Assembly (NCBI RefSeq): GCF_902809855.1
Contig: NZ_CADDWJ010000003.1
Span: 62,001 to 126,000, forward strand
Source of the DNA: Acinetobacter sp. Marseille-Q1618
GTDB lineage: Bacteria > Pseudomonadota > Gammaproteobacteria > Pseudomonadales > Moraxellaceae
Direction: 5' to 3'
Length of the DNA stretch: 64,000 nt
Positions within the stretch are counted from its first letter, which is position 1. Every line of letters starts with the position of its first letter. Below, one piece after another: positions 35,006 through 45,600 of this stretch. The notes under the pieces are model-generated. The model saw nothing but the letters and a program-made list of their open reading frames with translations. It made no database searches and had not been told where the DNA came from. Both the position numbers and the translations under genes were made by a program.

Positions 35006-36118
35006 ATGCACAGTAATTCAACATCTGGGTCGAGGATAAACTTCGATTCTTTTTTTTCAACGCTCCCAGTAAAAGCTTTAGTGTTAACCAGCGCATTAAT
35101 GCCATTTCATAGTATTAATGCCACTAAAACCAATCAGTACAATACTGTTGTTAATACCAATACATTAACAGTAGTTGCTGTATCCAACCCTACAATTGTG
35201 TTTAAAGAAGGTCAATACCAACATGGTTTTGGTTATGATTTAGCACAAGACTATGCGCAAAGTCTAAATGTAAAGTTAGATTTTAAAACAGTACCAGATA
35301 ATGCTGCTGCTTTAAAAATGGTTGCTCAAGGCAAAGTAAATTTTGCCATTACCACAGCAACTTTTGATCGAATTGAAGCAAAAAAGTTATCATCATTTTC
35401 TGCAACCTGTGGTGACTTAAACAGTTTGCAGAAAAATGGGTTAAATCCTGAAATTAATTGGGTATTTAAACGTGCAGACGATCCACTCACTGAAACGGCA
35501 AGTGGTTTTATTTGTCAAAGTAAGCAAAATGGTTCAATTCAACAATTGGCGTCTTTTTATAATCGTAATGTGGTTAAGCAAAATGACTGGAATGTGATTC
35601 AACGTGATCTAAAACAACGTTTACCGATCTACAAAGCCAGTTTCAAAAAAACTGCACAACAGTATGATATGGATTGGCATTTACTTGCTGCGATTGGTTA
35701 TCAAGAATCTTATCTAAAGCCAGACTCTGTTTCTCCCACAGGTGTGCGTGGTTTGATGATGTTAACCAATGCTACTGCACGTGCGATGGGGGTTTCTAAT
35801 CGAACAGACCCAACCCAAAGCATACAAGGCGGCGCAAAGTATTTTAATCAAATGCTTAATCGTTATGCTTATATTCAAAATCCTGATCGTCATTGGTATG
35901 CGTTAATTGCTTACAATATGGGACCTGGTGCTGTAGATGCGATTCAAAAGCGTTTAAAATCACAAGGTAAAAATCCAAATGATTGGATCAATATGTACGA
36001 ATTTCTAAGCAAGAATCAAGCGCGCAATGGGCGTTATAAGCAAGCAGTACAATATGTGACACGTATCCGTGCTTACTTGGAACATATCAAAAACACACCG
36101 ACTTTGATGACCATTTAG
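35006..36118 (+). CDS. MltF-like lytic transglycosylase with a shortened binding domain
   Basis: A 370-residue exported protein. Residues ~50-120 resemble the start of an extracellular solute-binding domain (GFGYDLAQDYAQSLNVKLDF, KVNFAITTATFDRIEAKKL). From about 205 on there is a full SLT domain: the catalytic glutamate in AAIGYQESYLKPDSVSPTG, GLMMLTNATARAMG, and YALIAYNMGPGAV. E. coli MltF has a complete periplasmic binding domain of over 200 residues, so this one is clearly cut down. It cleaves peptidoglycan to anhydromuropeptides. GGAGACAAC precedes the ATG. Confidence 0.85.
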   Translation: MHSNSTSGSRINFDSFFSTLPVKALVLTSALMPFHSINATKTNQYNTVVNTNTLTVVAVSNPTIVFKEGQYQHGFGYDLAQDYAQSLNVKLDFKTVPDNAAALKMVAQGKVNFAITTATFDRIEAKKLSSFSATCGDLNSLQKNGLNPEINWVFKRADDPLTETASGFICQSKQNGSIQQLASFYNRNVVKQNDWNVIQRDLKQRLPIYKASFKKTAQQYDMDWHLLAAIGYQESYLKPDSVSPTGVRGLMMLTNATARAMGVSNRTDPTQSIQGGAKYFNQMLNRYAYIQNPDRHWYALIAYNMGPGAVDAIQKRLKSQGKNPNDWINMYEFLSKNQARNGRYKQAVQYVTRIRAYLEHIKNTPTLMTI

Positions 36119-36134
36119 TTTTATCTGCTGACAT

Positions 36135-36166
36135 AAAAAAGGCTTACACAATGTAAGCCCTTTTTT
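36135..36166. terminator. Bidirectional terminator between the MltF-like gene and the SCP2 gene
   Basis: GGCTTACA (36141-36148) pairs with TGTAAGCC (36152-36159) with a three-base loop. A-run and T-run flanks allow action in both directions. Confidence 0.9.
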
Positions 36167-36179
36167 CTCAAACATAGTC

Positions 36180-36563
36180 TTAAGCAGTTTGCTCAAGTAC
36201 TTTTTTGAATAAATCTTTTTGTTCTTGGCTTGGTTTTGCAGTTTGTAATGCCATTAATTGTGACATATCACCTTGAACTTTGATTTTACCTGTCATGAAT
36301 GCTTGCATTGCAGCAGCCATATCAAATTCTAAGAATACTTTACGAAGAGTTTCGCCATCCATATTCAAAGTTGTTTTTGCATTTGAAGATAAGCCTTTTA
36401 CGATTTTACCACCGTCTAAAGACATTTCAGTATTGCCATTATCATCAGCAACAACAAGGTTGATTGCAAGATTTGCCAATGCAGGCGGTAAATTAAGATC
36501 ACCAGCTTCAGCAGTCAGTTTTTCTACAATTGCAAACCAATCATCAGTTAAAAATGCAGGCAT
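36180..36563 (-). CDS. SCP2 sterol-binding domain protein
   Basis: A single-domain SCP2-family protein of about 127 residues, a fold that binds lipids or acyl chains. Family features are the DGNTEMSLDGGKIVKGLSSNAKTTLNMDGETL strand region (seen in parts) and the C-terminal FMTGKIKVQGDMSQLMAL, which forms the tunnel helix. The ATG at 36563 is preferred because GAGGA lies seven bases before it and abuts the alternative ATG at 36569. It has no signal peptide, so it is cytoplasmic; the ligand is unknown. Confidence 0.87.
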   Translation of the reverse strand: MPAFLTDDWFAIVEKLTAEAGDLNLPPALANLAINLVVADDNGNTEMSLDGGKIVKGLSSNAKTTLNMDGETLRKVFLEFDMAAAMQAFMTGKIKVQGDMSQLMALQTAKPSQEQKDLFKKVLEQTA

Positions 36564-36725
36564 GTTCATTCCTCAAAAAATTATTTATTCATTTATTGTG
36601 TTGTCTATCCAAACAACATCATGAAGCTTTTCGCTTGTTTAAGGTTATAACATGATAATTTCAATTTAGGCTAAAGTTTTTTGTACTGACTATTCTATTT
36701 TTATTGATTTTATCGTTTTATTTTT

Positions 36726-36763
36726 AAAAATCAGACATTCATCTCAATATAAATGTCTGATTT
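36726..36763 (-). terminator. Terminator of ttcA
   Basis: A 12-base-pair stem (36728-36739 with 36752-36763) lies past the ttcA stop and runs into T residues on the minus strand. Confidence 0.8.
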
Positions 36764-36786
36764 GCTCATTTAAATAGCAAAAGTGC

Positions 36787-37695
36787 TCAATCTGCTGCAA
36801 AACTTAAGTTGACCACATCTAAACGCTTTTTAGACTCTTCAGTGTCACATTTCATATCAAATTCACGTTGTGAATCAAGTGCTTCAAAGTCAAATAACTC
36901 ACGGTCAGCCAATTGTGATGGCGATACATTTTGCATTGCACCAAAAATACTGTGTAAACGTTTTGGATATTGTTTATCCCATTCACGTAGCATGTCATTG
37001 ATCATGGCACGTTGTAAATTTTCCTGAGAACCACATAAATTGCATGGAATAATTGGAAATTTACGCATTTCAGCGTATTTAATAATGTCTTTTTCTTCCA
37101 CATATGCCAGTGGACGAATCAAAATATTCTTTTTATCCGAAGATAATAGTTTCGGTGGCATCGCTTTTAAGCTACCGCCATGAAATAGATTCAAAAAGAA
37201 TGTCGCCATGATGTCATCACGATGATGACCTAAAGCCACTTTGGTCGCACCAATTTCTTGTGCAAAACCATAGAGTGAGCCACGACGTAAGCGTGAACAT
37301 ACTGCACAGTATGTTTTTCCTTCAGGCGTTAAACGTTTGGTGATGCTATACGTGTCTTTTTCCAAAATATAATAAGGAATGTTATTTTCTTCCATAAACT
37401 TGGGTAAGACATCTTCAGGGAAACCTGGCTGTTTTTGATCCAGATTGACCGCCACCACATCAAAGTTAATCGGTGCAATACGTTTAAATTGCAACAAAAT
37501 ATCAAGCAATGTGTAACTGTCCTTTCCTCCAGAAACACAGACCATGACTTTATCGCCATCCTCAATCATTTTAAAATCACGAATTGCATGACCTACTTGA
37601 CGACGAAGTTTTTTTAACAAGCGATAATAAGCTGAACTTGTAGGAAGTTCTGGTTTGAAATTAAATCCTTGATCGGACTCAACTGGCGAGTACAT
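36787..37695 (-). CDS. ttcA: tRNA 2-thiocytidine biosynthesis protein TtcA
   Basis: TtcA thiolates cytidine 32 of several tRNAs using ATP and a [4Fe-4S] cluster. The 302-residue protein has the PP-loop SGGKDS near residue 55, the [10 protein letters not shown] pair of cluster cysteines near 130 and a further cysteine pair in [13 protein letters not shown]. Length and motif order match the family. Its upstream region contains a cluster of DnaA-box-like sequences. Confidence 0.94.
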   Translation of the reverse strand: MYSPVESDQGFNFKPELPTSSAYYRLLKKLRRQVGHAIRDFKMIEDGDKVMVCVSGGKDSYTLLDILLQFKRIAPINFDVVAVNLDQKQPGFPEDVLPKFMEENNIPYYILEKDTYSITKRLTPEGKTYCAVCSRLRRGSLYGFAQEIGATKVALGHHRDDIMATFFLNLFHGGSLKAMPPKLLSSDKKNILIRPLAYVEEKDIIKYAEMRKFPIIPCNLCGSQENLQRAMINDMLREWDKQYPKRLHSIFGAMQNVSPSQLADRELFDFEALDSQREFDMKCDTEESKKRLDVVNLSFAAD

Positions 37696-38185
37696 AGAGG
37701 AAAATTACCCAAAAAAAAATGCTGCACAATTTTAGCCGATTTGTGGACATATAACATCTAAAGATTTTTGTTTTTTACAATAATGCGATTTTGTCATGCA
37801 ACTGTCGTACCTTGCAGGATAAAATGGTAGATTCTGTGCAAAATACTTGCTAAGTGCTTATCTTTTAAACTTTTCCACAGTTTTCCACAAAACCTGTGGA
37901 TAAAATTGTGGATTGTTGAGGGCTTGACAAACGATATAGCCGAAGAGATGGGCTTTCTCTTTAGATTGCTCACTTTTTAATCACTTATTTTTTTAAATAA
38001 AATTCAAATAGTTACAATAGTCAAGAGCTCTAAAAATAAAAAAATAAAATTAATTTTTTTGATTATTTGCAGATCAGTTGGTGCTTGATTTTTTCTATTT
38101 GTCTTGATAAAAATCAATTCAAGGTTTTACTCTTAGCCGAACTTTGCTAAACTCCAAGCAAATTGGGGAAAAATATAATATTAAA
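37696..38185. other. Intergenic region with a DnaA-box-like cluster
   Basis: 490 bases between divergent ttcA and a transglycosylase gene, long for this genome. The centre carries the DnaA-like boxes listed separately. Bases ~37980-38090 are extremely AT-rich. TTGACA at 37924 could be a -35 element but lacks a clear -10. No gene is visible. Confidence 0.5.
37835..37915. promoter_or_regulatory. Cluster of DnaA-box-like sequences
   Basis: Four nonamers fit TTWTNCACA: 37835-37843 (minus), 37871-37879 (plus), 37881-37889 (plus) and 37895-37903 (minus, the perfect TTATCCACA). A fifth, weaker copy lies at 37907-37915 (minus). The two plus copies and two minus copies also form inverted repeats, so hairpins are an alternative reading. 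Function is inferred; this is not the dnaA locus. Confidence 0.5.
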
Positions 38186-39079
38186 ATGAGAAATTTTATC
38201 CGTGCGTCGGTGCTATCTTGTTTAACTTGCTTAAGTTTTGGTGTTGTGGCGACATCAAGCTATGCGGGGCAAATCTATATTTATAAAGATCAACAAGGCA
38301 GTACCCTACTGACCAACAAAAAAAGTTCTGATCGTTCGCTGCAAAAAGTTAAAGTTACTTATTATCCAGACAGTAACATTCATAGTTATAGCAATTGGGG
38401 AAGTTCTGAAGCTTCTGTTTTGCCGAGCTATAGTCGTAATAAAAATGCTTATGACCATATCATTCAACAAGCTGCAGCGACACATGGCATTTCTGAAGGC
38501 TTAATTAAAGCGGTGATGCATACCGAATCAGGTTTTAACTCGAATGCACGTTCGCCTGTCGGTGCACAAGGTTTAATGCAACTCATGCCTGCGACAGCAC
38601 GTCGGTTTAATGTGTCAAACTCTTATGATCCTCAGCAAAATATTTTTGGTGGAGCGAAATATTTAAGTTGGTTGCTTAAACGTTTTAATGGCAATACGAA
38701 CCTCGCTTTGGCTGCCTACAATGCAGGTGAAGGCAATGTCGATAAATATGGAGGTATCCCACCTTTTCGTGAAACGCAAGACTATGTCAGACGAGTATCC
38801 AGTCGTTACAATAACTTATATGCTAGTGGCGTAGGCTTAACCGCAGCGAGCACTTCAAACGCCACCAGTAACTCAACCCCCAATACTTCTTCACAAGGTC
38901 AAGTTATTGCCCAATCCAGCAATTACAATGCACCAAGTGAAAACACTGTTGCAAAATCACAATATTCACAGCGTCCGATTATTGTAGCAAGTGATGGCAA
39001 TAGTTTTACGGATGCGCCAGCAGGTTCTTATTCGACCAACCATGCGACTGCATCTGCTCGAATCTATATATCCAATTAA
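38186..39079 (+). CDS. SLT lytic transglycosylase with N-terminal DUF4124
   Basis: About 297 residues with a signal peptide (cleavage near SSYAG). A short DUF4124-like beta domain follows (GQIYIYKDQQGSTLLTNKK). The SLT domain (~95-210) has the catalytic glutamate in AVMHTESGFNSNARSPVGAQG, GLMQLMPATARRF and LALAAYNAGEGNV. The tail is Ser/Asn/Thr-rich and low in complexity. It cleaves peptidoglycan in the periplasm. The ATG at 38186 begins directly before the signal peptide; a TTG at 38144 adds 14 implausible residues. Confidence 0.87.
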   Translation: MRNFIRASVLSCLTCLSFGVVATSSYAGQIYIYKDQQGSTLLTNKKSSDRSLQKVKVTYYPDSNIHSYSNWGSSEASVLPSYSRNKNAYDHIIQQAAATHGISEGLIKAVMHTESGFNSNARSPVGAQGLMQLMPATARRFNVSNSYDPQQNIFGGAKYLSWLLKRFNGNTNLALAAYNAGEGNVDKYGGIPPFRETQDYVRRVSSRYNNLYASGVGLTAASTSNATSNSTPNTSSQGQVIAQSSNYNAPSENTVAKSQYSQRPIIVASDGNSFTDAPAGSYSTNHATASARIYISN

Positions 39080-39156
39080 GAAATCACTTTAAAATGATTT
39101 CTTAAATAAATGATCTAAAAATAAAGCCATTTCTCTACATAAGAGAATTAAAAAAT

Positions 39157-39186
39157 AATAGTCGAATAATTTCGGCTATTTTTTTA
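39157..39186 (+). terminator. Terminator after the transglycosylase gene
   Basis: AATAGTCGAA (39157-39166) pairs with TTCGGCTATT (39171-39180, one T-G pair), followed by seven T residues. Confidence 0.85.
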
Positions 39187-39335
39187 TCTCACTCTACTTA
39201 TAGCAAAATTAAAGCGAATTTATTGATATAGATTTTTTCAATCCTTCTTGAATTTTGATAGGATAATCCTCATATTTCATTGTGGATTTATATTTTATAA
39301 ATCATGTTATTTTTATTATTAAGAGGATTTTCTCA

Positions 39336-40241
39336 ATGATGCGGATTGGTTTGTTCTTGCTTACCAACCTCGCAGTACTGGTTGTAGCTGGCATTCTCCT
39401 ATCGGTTTTAGGTGTTGGTAGTTACCACGGCGCTGGCGGTCTAAACTTAGGCAACCTATTAGTCATCTGTTTTGTTTTTGGTATGGTGGGTTCTCTCATC
39501 TCACTGTTTATGTCTAAATGGATGGCATTAAAAACAACAGGTACTGAATTAATTGATCCAAATGCACCACGTAACCAAGCTGAAGCATGGTTAATTCAAG
39601 AGGTTGCTCAACTTGCTCAACGTTCTGGAATTAAAATGCCAGATGTCGGGATCTTCCCTTCTTATCAATCCAATGCCTTTGCAACTGGTTGGAATAAAAA
39701 CGATGCGCTCGTTTCAGTGTCCACAGGTTTGCTTGAGCGTATGAATAAAGATGAGCTACGCGCTGTACTTGCGCATGAGATTGGTCACGTTGCCAATGGC
39801 GACATGGTGACATTATCCCTGATCCAAGGTATTGTGAACGCTTTTGTAATGTTCTTTGCACGTGTAGTGGGTGATTTCATTGACCGTAATGTCTTTGGTC
39901 GTGAAGACGGTGAAGCACCAGGTATTGCCTACTTCATCATTTCTATTGTACTTGATATTGTGTTTGGTATTTTAGCTTCAGCGATTGTGATGTGGTTCTC
40001 TCGTTATCGTGAATATCGTGCCGATGAAGCTGGAGCACGTTTAGCGGGTAAAGAAGCCATGATTTCAGCATTGTTACGCTTACAAGCTGAATCAGAAATG
40101 CCTGATCAAATGCCAAAAGAAATGAAAGCATTTGCGATCGCAGAAGGTAAAGAACAAGGTTTTAGTTTGGCTGCATTGTTCCAAACGCACCCAAGCATTG
40201 AGCAACGTGTTGCTGCTTTACGTCAACTCAACTTACCTTAA
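39336..40241 (+). CDS. htpX: Membrane zinc metalloprotease HtpX
   Basis: HtpX degrades misfolded membrane proteins alongside FtsH. The 301-residue protein starts [18 protein letters not shown], as in E. coli. It has two N-terminal helices, the zinc-binding HEIGH in [12 protein letters not shown], two further helices and the third ligand region [22 protein letters not shown] lies nine bases before the ATG at 39336, excluding a longer form from 39282. A terminator follows. Confidence 0.95.
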   Translation: MMRIGLFLLTNLAVLVVAGILLSVLGVGSYHGAGGLNLGNLLVICFVFGMVGSLISLFMSKWMALKTTGTELIDPNAPRNQAEAWLIQEVAQLAQRSGIKMPDVGIFPSYQSNAFATGWNKNDALVSVSTGLLERMNKDELRAVLAHEIGHVANGDMVTLSLIQGIVNAFVMFFARVVGDFIDRNVFGREDGEAPGIAYFIISIVLDIVFGILASAIVMWFSRYREYRADEAGARLAGKEAMISALLRLQAESEMPDQMPKEMKAFAIAEGKEQGFSLAALFQTHPSIEQRVAALRQLNLP

Positions 40242-40277
40242 TGTAAATTTCATCAAATGATGATATTCATATATAAA

Positions 40278-40304
40278 AAGCTTCCTTCGGGAAGCTTTCT
40301 TATT
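40278..40304 (+). terminator. Terminator after htpX
   Basis: AAGCTTCC and GGAAGCTT form a perfect stem around a TTCG tetraloop, followed by a T-rich tail. Confidence 0.88.
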
Positions 40305-40423
40305 TTATAACCTAATCTTAAAAGAACGGCTATTTTATAGTTGATACCAATAGACTTTTAGGTTTTTTGCTGATCAACTCCAAGTAACTTCTCAAGTTTA
40401 ACCAAATATTCTATTTCTATGAG

Positions 40424-41008
40424 TTAACGCTGAGACCATGTTTGATATACCTCCCATAACCAACTCAGACCAAACCACATCGCCAAACCAATTAAAATCA
40501 AAACGACTGCACCGAGTAAATCTGGAATATGAATCCACAGCCACGCAACCACTGGATTACGCCAAAATGCAGAATGTTGTTGTTTTTGCTCTAAGCGTTC
40601 ATGTAAAAATGGATGAATCACATGATCTTCTGTTTTGATTTGATATTCTGTTTGAATATGTTCGTGTACTACATCTAATGCTTTTCGGCTTGGACGAATA
40701 AAAATATCAAATAAAGTTCCAAGTACAGGAATAAACCCAACCACAGCATCCATCATTGCAAGTTTTAGAACACCATTCAGCTTAGACTGAGGTACGCCCA
40801 ATTGTTTGGCTTTATAGATGGCATAACAAGTCAGAATAAAACCAGCAACATCCCCTGCAACAGGAATAGTACTTAGTGCAGCATCAGCACCCACGCCTTG
40901 CTTAGTAAAAGGAATACGCACAACCGAGTCCATCATGTTGGCAAATTTTGCCAAATCACGTTCAAGTCGAATGACTTCTTGAGTGGTTAATTTTTTTTGT
41001 GTACTCAT
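40424..41008 (-). CDS. DUF4112 domain membrane protein
   Basis: About 194 residues. The DUF4112 region (residues ~25-120) includes MMDSVVRIPFTKQGVGADAAL, IPVAGDVAGFILTCYAIYKAKQLGVP and the FIPVLGTLFDIFIRPSRKAL hairpin. A final hydrophobic helix lies near the C-terminus (VVLILIGLAMWFGLSWLW). The function of the family is not known. The ATG at 41008 is preferred over a TTG at 41044. It is followed at the 3' side by unrelated DNA and probably stands alone. Confidence 0.8.
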   Translation of the reverse strand: MSTQKKLTTQEVIRLERDLAKFANMMDSVVRIPFTKQGVGADAALSTIPVAGDVAGFILTCYAIYKAKQLGVPQSKLNGVLKLAMMDAVVGFIPVLGTLFDIFIRPSRKALDVVHEHIQTEYQIKTEDHVIHPFLHERLEQKQQHSAFWRNPVVAWLWIHIPDLLGAVVLILIGLAMWFGLSWLWEVYQTWSQR

Positions 41009-41101
41009 TTTCAGAAAATAAATCCAATTCGATTTTATTTCCAAATCATAACCAATAAATTCAGCATGTTGTGTATAAGTTTAATATTTAGCTACGATCC
41101 A

Positions 41102-42460
41102 CTATGCGATTACTTGACCTAAAAAAATAGAAGCAATAAATAGATAAACAATTACCCCTGTTGCATCACAGATAGAGGTGACTAGTGGAGCAGACGCACT
41201 TGCAGGATCTAGTTTCAGGCGATTTAGAATAAATGGTAAACTCATGCCAATTAAACATCCCAGCAACACAATTCCCATCATACTAAGCGCCAACACCAAA
41301 GCCACCATAGCATCGCCACGGATATAGCCCAATATAGAAACTGCAAATGCCATTGTGCCCCCCAAACAGAGTGCAACAAGGGTTTCTCGCCCTATCAGTT
41401 TTAACCAATCTTTTAACTCAACATCGCCCATTGCCAATGCACGTACCATTAACGTGGCTGATTGTGAGCCTGCATTCCCGCCACTGCCCACCAACAGCGG
41501 TAAAAAGAACACCAGTACAATATTAGCAGCGATAATATCTTCAAAATGTGCAATACCAATACCCGACAACAAGCTTCCAAAGACCAAAATGACCAGCCAA
41601 AACACCCGTTTTTTATATAAAAATAAAATAGGTGCTGTCTTCAAACTAAAATTGGGTGAACTACTTACCGCACTAGACTTTAAAAAGTCCTCGGTCATTT
41701 CTTCTTGTACAACATCCATAGCATCGTCATAAGTCACGATCCCTTGTAAATGTTGTGCATCATCAATGATCGGTAATGCTATAAAATCATAATGACTCAG
41801 CTTTTGAGCAATACTTTCTTGGTCATCATACACATAACCGACGACCAGATCAGTGGTCATAATTTCAGCAATGGTTTTATTTGCTTCAGCTAAAATAATT
41901 TCTCGTAAAGATACTACACCCAAAAGTTTCAGCTCTTGATCGGTAATATAAATCAGATATAAAGTTTCACGGTCAGACGCTTGTTGGCGTAATTGCTCAA
42001 TGGCTTGGCTCATATTCAGATCAGGTGCTAAAGTCACAAAATCTGAACTCATGATTGCCCCTGCTGATTGTTCAGCATACTGAGCAAGTTGTTTAATTTG
42101 CTGTTGTTTTTGCGGGCTTAATAACGCATAAACTTCATGTTGTAATTTTAAAGGCAAATTTTTAAATAAATCGGTTCGATCATCCGAATGCATATCGGAA
42201 ATCAACTGTACCAACTCTACCTTAGGTAATTTGAGTGCAATTTCAAGTTGCTGCGGCAAGCTTAAAAACTCAAACACATAGGCAGCATGAGGTAAATATT
42301 CAATGAGTTTAAGCTGTTGATCAAAACTTAAACTTGCCAATAAATCAGCTAAATCAGTATGATTTACTTGAGTAATTAAATGTTTAATTTCTTCAATATC
42401 ATAATCTTGGATTGCTTTTTCTAGATTTAAAATTAGCTGAGAAGATAATTGCATACACAT
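41102..42460 (-). CDS. mgtE: MgtE-family magnesium transporter
   Basis: A 452-residue Mg2+ channel of the inner membrane. In order it has an N-terminal superhelical domain (residues ~1-125), two CBS domains (~130-250, TTDLVVGYVYDDQESIAQKL) that gate on cytosolic Mg2+, a plug helix, and five membrane helices. The last part includes LPLLVGSGGNAGSQSATLMVRALA, the pore signature. A second in-frame ATG lies two codons into the gene. There is no riboswitch-like leader in the ~140 bases upstream. Confidence 0.92.
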   Translation of the reverse strand: MCMQLSSQLILNLEKAIQDYDIEEIKHLITQVNHTDLADLLASLSFDQQLKLIEYLPHAAYVFEFLSLPQQLEIALKLPKVELVQLISDMHSDDRTDLFKNLPLKLQHEVYALLSPQKQQQIKQLAQYAEQSAGAIMSSDFVTLAPDLNMSQAIEQLRQQASDRETLYLIYITDQELKLLGVVSLREIILAEANKTIAEIMTTDLVVGYVYDDQESIAQKLSHYDFIALPIIDDAQHLQGIVTYDDAMDVVQEEMTEDFLKSSAVSSSPNFSLKTAPILFLYKKRVFWLVILVFGSLLSGIGIAHFEDIIAANIVLVFFLPLLVGSGGNAGSQSATLMVRALAMGDVELKDWLKLIGRETLVALCLGGTMAFAVSILGYIRGDAMVALVLALSMMGIVLLGCLIGMSLPFILNRLKLDPASASAPLVTSICDATGVIVYLFIASIFLGQVIA

Positions 42461-42604
42461 TACTCTGGTAATTTTGCTACATCATAAAGTGAGTTGTTTC
42501 AGTAAAGCAAATTTAGCCCTAGCCGATTATAGATTCTCATAAAACTATGACTAAAATCGCCAAATCTCACACGCAAGATTTAAACTTCAGCAGCATATTT
42601 TCAC

Positions 42605-45600
42605 TTAAGCTTTTTGCTTGACTTTAAAAATCGAACGCACCATTACATACATAAAAGGAATAAAAATCAAAACTAGAACTGTACCGAAAATAACGCCACC
42701 TAAAACGCTGACTCCGATCTCTTGACGACTCGCAGCGCCTGCACCAAAAGCAAATACCAAAGGAATCACACCTGCTCCAAATGCTAATGAAGTCATTAAA
42801 ATCGGACGTAAACGTAAAGCTGCACCTTGCAAAGCAGCATCAATAACGGTTTTACCTTTTTCCTGTGCCAAAGCCGCAAATTCAACAATTAAAATCGCAT
42901 TTTTACATGACAAACCAATAGTAGTCAGTAAAGCGATTTGAAAATAAATGTCATTTGGAAAGCCAGCTAAACTGCTAAAAATAATATTGCCACCGATCCC
43001 CAAAGGAATAGCTGCAAGCACTGCCGTTGGAATCGACCAACTTTCATATAACGCAGCCAAGCACAGAAAAATAAAACCTATCGAAATCAAATACAACCAA
43101 ATCGCTTGACTACTCGACTGTTGCTCTTGATACGACAAACCACTCCACGCAATACTGATGCCTTTTTCAGCAGCAATCATTTTTTGAACATCTTGCATTG
43201 CTTGTCCTGAGCTGACATTTTTTGCACTTGTGGCTTCCATTTGCAAAGCAGTATATCCTTGGAAACGGTTCACCACATCTGGCCCACCTTCCCAGTCGAC
43301 TTGGGCAAAGTTACTAAATGGAATCATTTGGTTTTGTGCATTGCGCACTGTCCAAACATTTAAGTCTTCAGGTTTTGCACGAAACTCGGCATCACCTTGC
43401 ATCATTACACGTTTGATACGCCCACGATCAATAAAGTCATTTACATAAGAACCGCCCCATGCCGCAGCCAAAGTGCTATTAATCGCTGTTTGTGTTAAGC
43501 CATTCGCCATTGCTAATTTTTGGTCGATGTGCACTTTCAATTTGGCTTTGTCAGGATTGGACTTTTTATCTAGATTTTCAAAGCTTTTAAATTGTTCAGC
43601 ATTTTTTCTTAATAGATCAAACTTCTGGTCTAAGAATTTTCGCCCTTGACCATCCACATCTTGTACCCAAAACTCTAAACTATCGCTATCGCCCAAGCCA
43701 CTGACCGATGAGGGTAAATTGACCGTAATCGTTGCATTCGGATCTTTTTTAAAATGCTGCATTGCTCGTTCACGAATTGCTTGTGCTGAATTGTCTGCAC
43801 CTGAACGCTCATCCCAGTGTTTAAGTGCAATAAAACCTGTACCTAAGTTTTGCCCTGTACCTGAAAAATTTCGACCATAACGAATCAACACGATCTCAAC
43901 ATTTTGTTGTTCTTGTTCAAGAAAATATTTACGAATATTTTCTCCTACGACTTGGCTCTTGCTCATGGGTGCACCATCTGCAAGTCGGAAATTTACACTA
44001 ATGATGCCTTGATCTTCACTGGGAATAAAACTGGTCGGTAAAGTTGTATAAATTAAAGCAAATGCACTGATCAGCCCCACAAAAACTACCAAAATAAATG
44101 CCTTAAATCGCAAGGTGATATTCACCAGTTTGATATAAAAATGTTTTAACTGGTCTAATTTTTGGTTGACCCATATCGCCCATTTCGCAGGTTGTACATT
44201 CGGTTTTAAAATAATCGCACAAAGCGCAGGAGTTAGAATTAAAGCGACGATTAAAGAAATACTCATGGCAGCAACCAAAGTAATCGAAAATTGTCGGTAA
44301 ATCACGCCTGTAGAACCACTAAAAAATGCCATCGGAATAAAAACCGCAGTCAATACCACTGTAATCCCAATCAAAGCACCTGTAATTTCTTGCATCGAGG
44401 CGATTGAAGCTTGTTTTGCATCCAAGCCTTGCTCATGCATCAAACGTTCGACATTTTCCACCACTACAATTGCATCATCGACCAATAAACCAATGGCAAG
44501 CACTAAAGCAAAAAGGGTCAAGGTATTGATACTCATACCCAACAGATACAACACAGCAAAAGTTCCTAAGATCACTACAGGCACAGTAATAGTAGGAATC
44601 AAGGTTGCACGCCAACTTTGCAAAAATAAGAACATCACGATCACCACCAAAATGATCGCTTCAATCAGCGTCTTTACAACTTCTTTAATCGATTCTTGCA
44701 CAAAGGGCGTATTATCTCGTGGATAAACAATCTTATATCCATCAGGTAAATTTTCTGAAATTTTGGCGAGTTCGGCTTTGATTAATGCCGAGGTTGCTAA
44801 AGCATTTGCACCAGAAGATAAAGAGATCCCCATTCCCGAAGATGGATAACCATTAATCGTATTAAAGGATTGATAGTTTTCTGCCCCCAATTCTATACGA
44901 GCGACATCCTTTAAATAGACATAACTGCCATTAGCGTTTGATTTCACCACAATATTTTCAAATTCTTCGACAGTTCTTAAACGAGAACCTGCGGTGACTT
45001 TGGCATTTAAGTATTGATCTTGAACCGTAGGTAAATCACCGATGCCCCCTGCTGCCACTTGGGTATTTTGTGACTCAATCGCAGAGCGAACATCACTCGG
45101 CATTAGTTGGTATTGACGCAATAAATTAGGATTTAACCAAATGCGCATTGCATAAGACGAGCCAAAAACATCTACTTCTCCAACACCTTCGATACGTGAT
45201 AATTCTTGTTCAATATGATTCGAAGCATAGTCACCTAATTCGATATTGGTACTTTTATTGTTGGCATCATAAATACCCACCACCATAAAAGTATCACCCA
45301 GTGATTTATACACACGAACACCCTGACGTTGCACATCTTCAGGAAGTCGATTAATCACACTATTAATACTATTTTGCACTTGGACTTGGGCGGTATCTGG
45401 ATCTGTGCCATTTTCAAAACTCAGGCTCACACGTGCTCGTCCAGACGAATCACTACTCGAACTAAAATACAGTAAATGATCAATGCCTTTGATTTGTTGC
45501 TCTAAAATCTGAGTCACACTTTCTTCGACTGTTTCTGCATCTGCACCTGTATATGTCGCTGAAATGGTAATGCGTGGTGGCGCAATATCAGGATAGCGCT

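Noticed and set aside
37696-38185. Chromosomal replication origin
   Set aside because: The DnaA-like boxes are suggestive, but dnaA, dnaN, rpmH and mnmG are all absent from the neighbourhood, so a main oriC is unlikely.
41355-41732. 125-residue open frame on the plus strand inside mgtE
   Set aside because: Antisense to the pore-forming part of mgtE, with no supporting signals.
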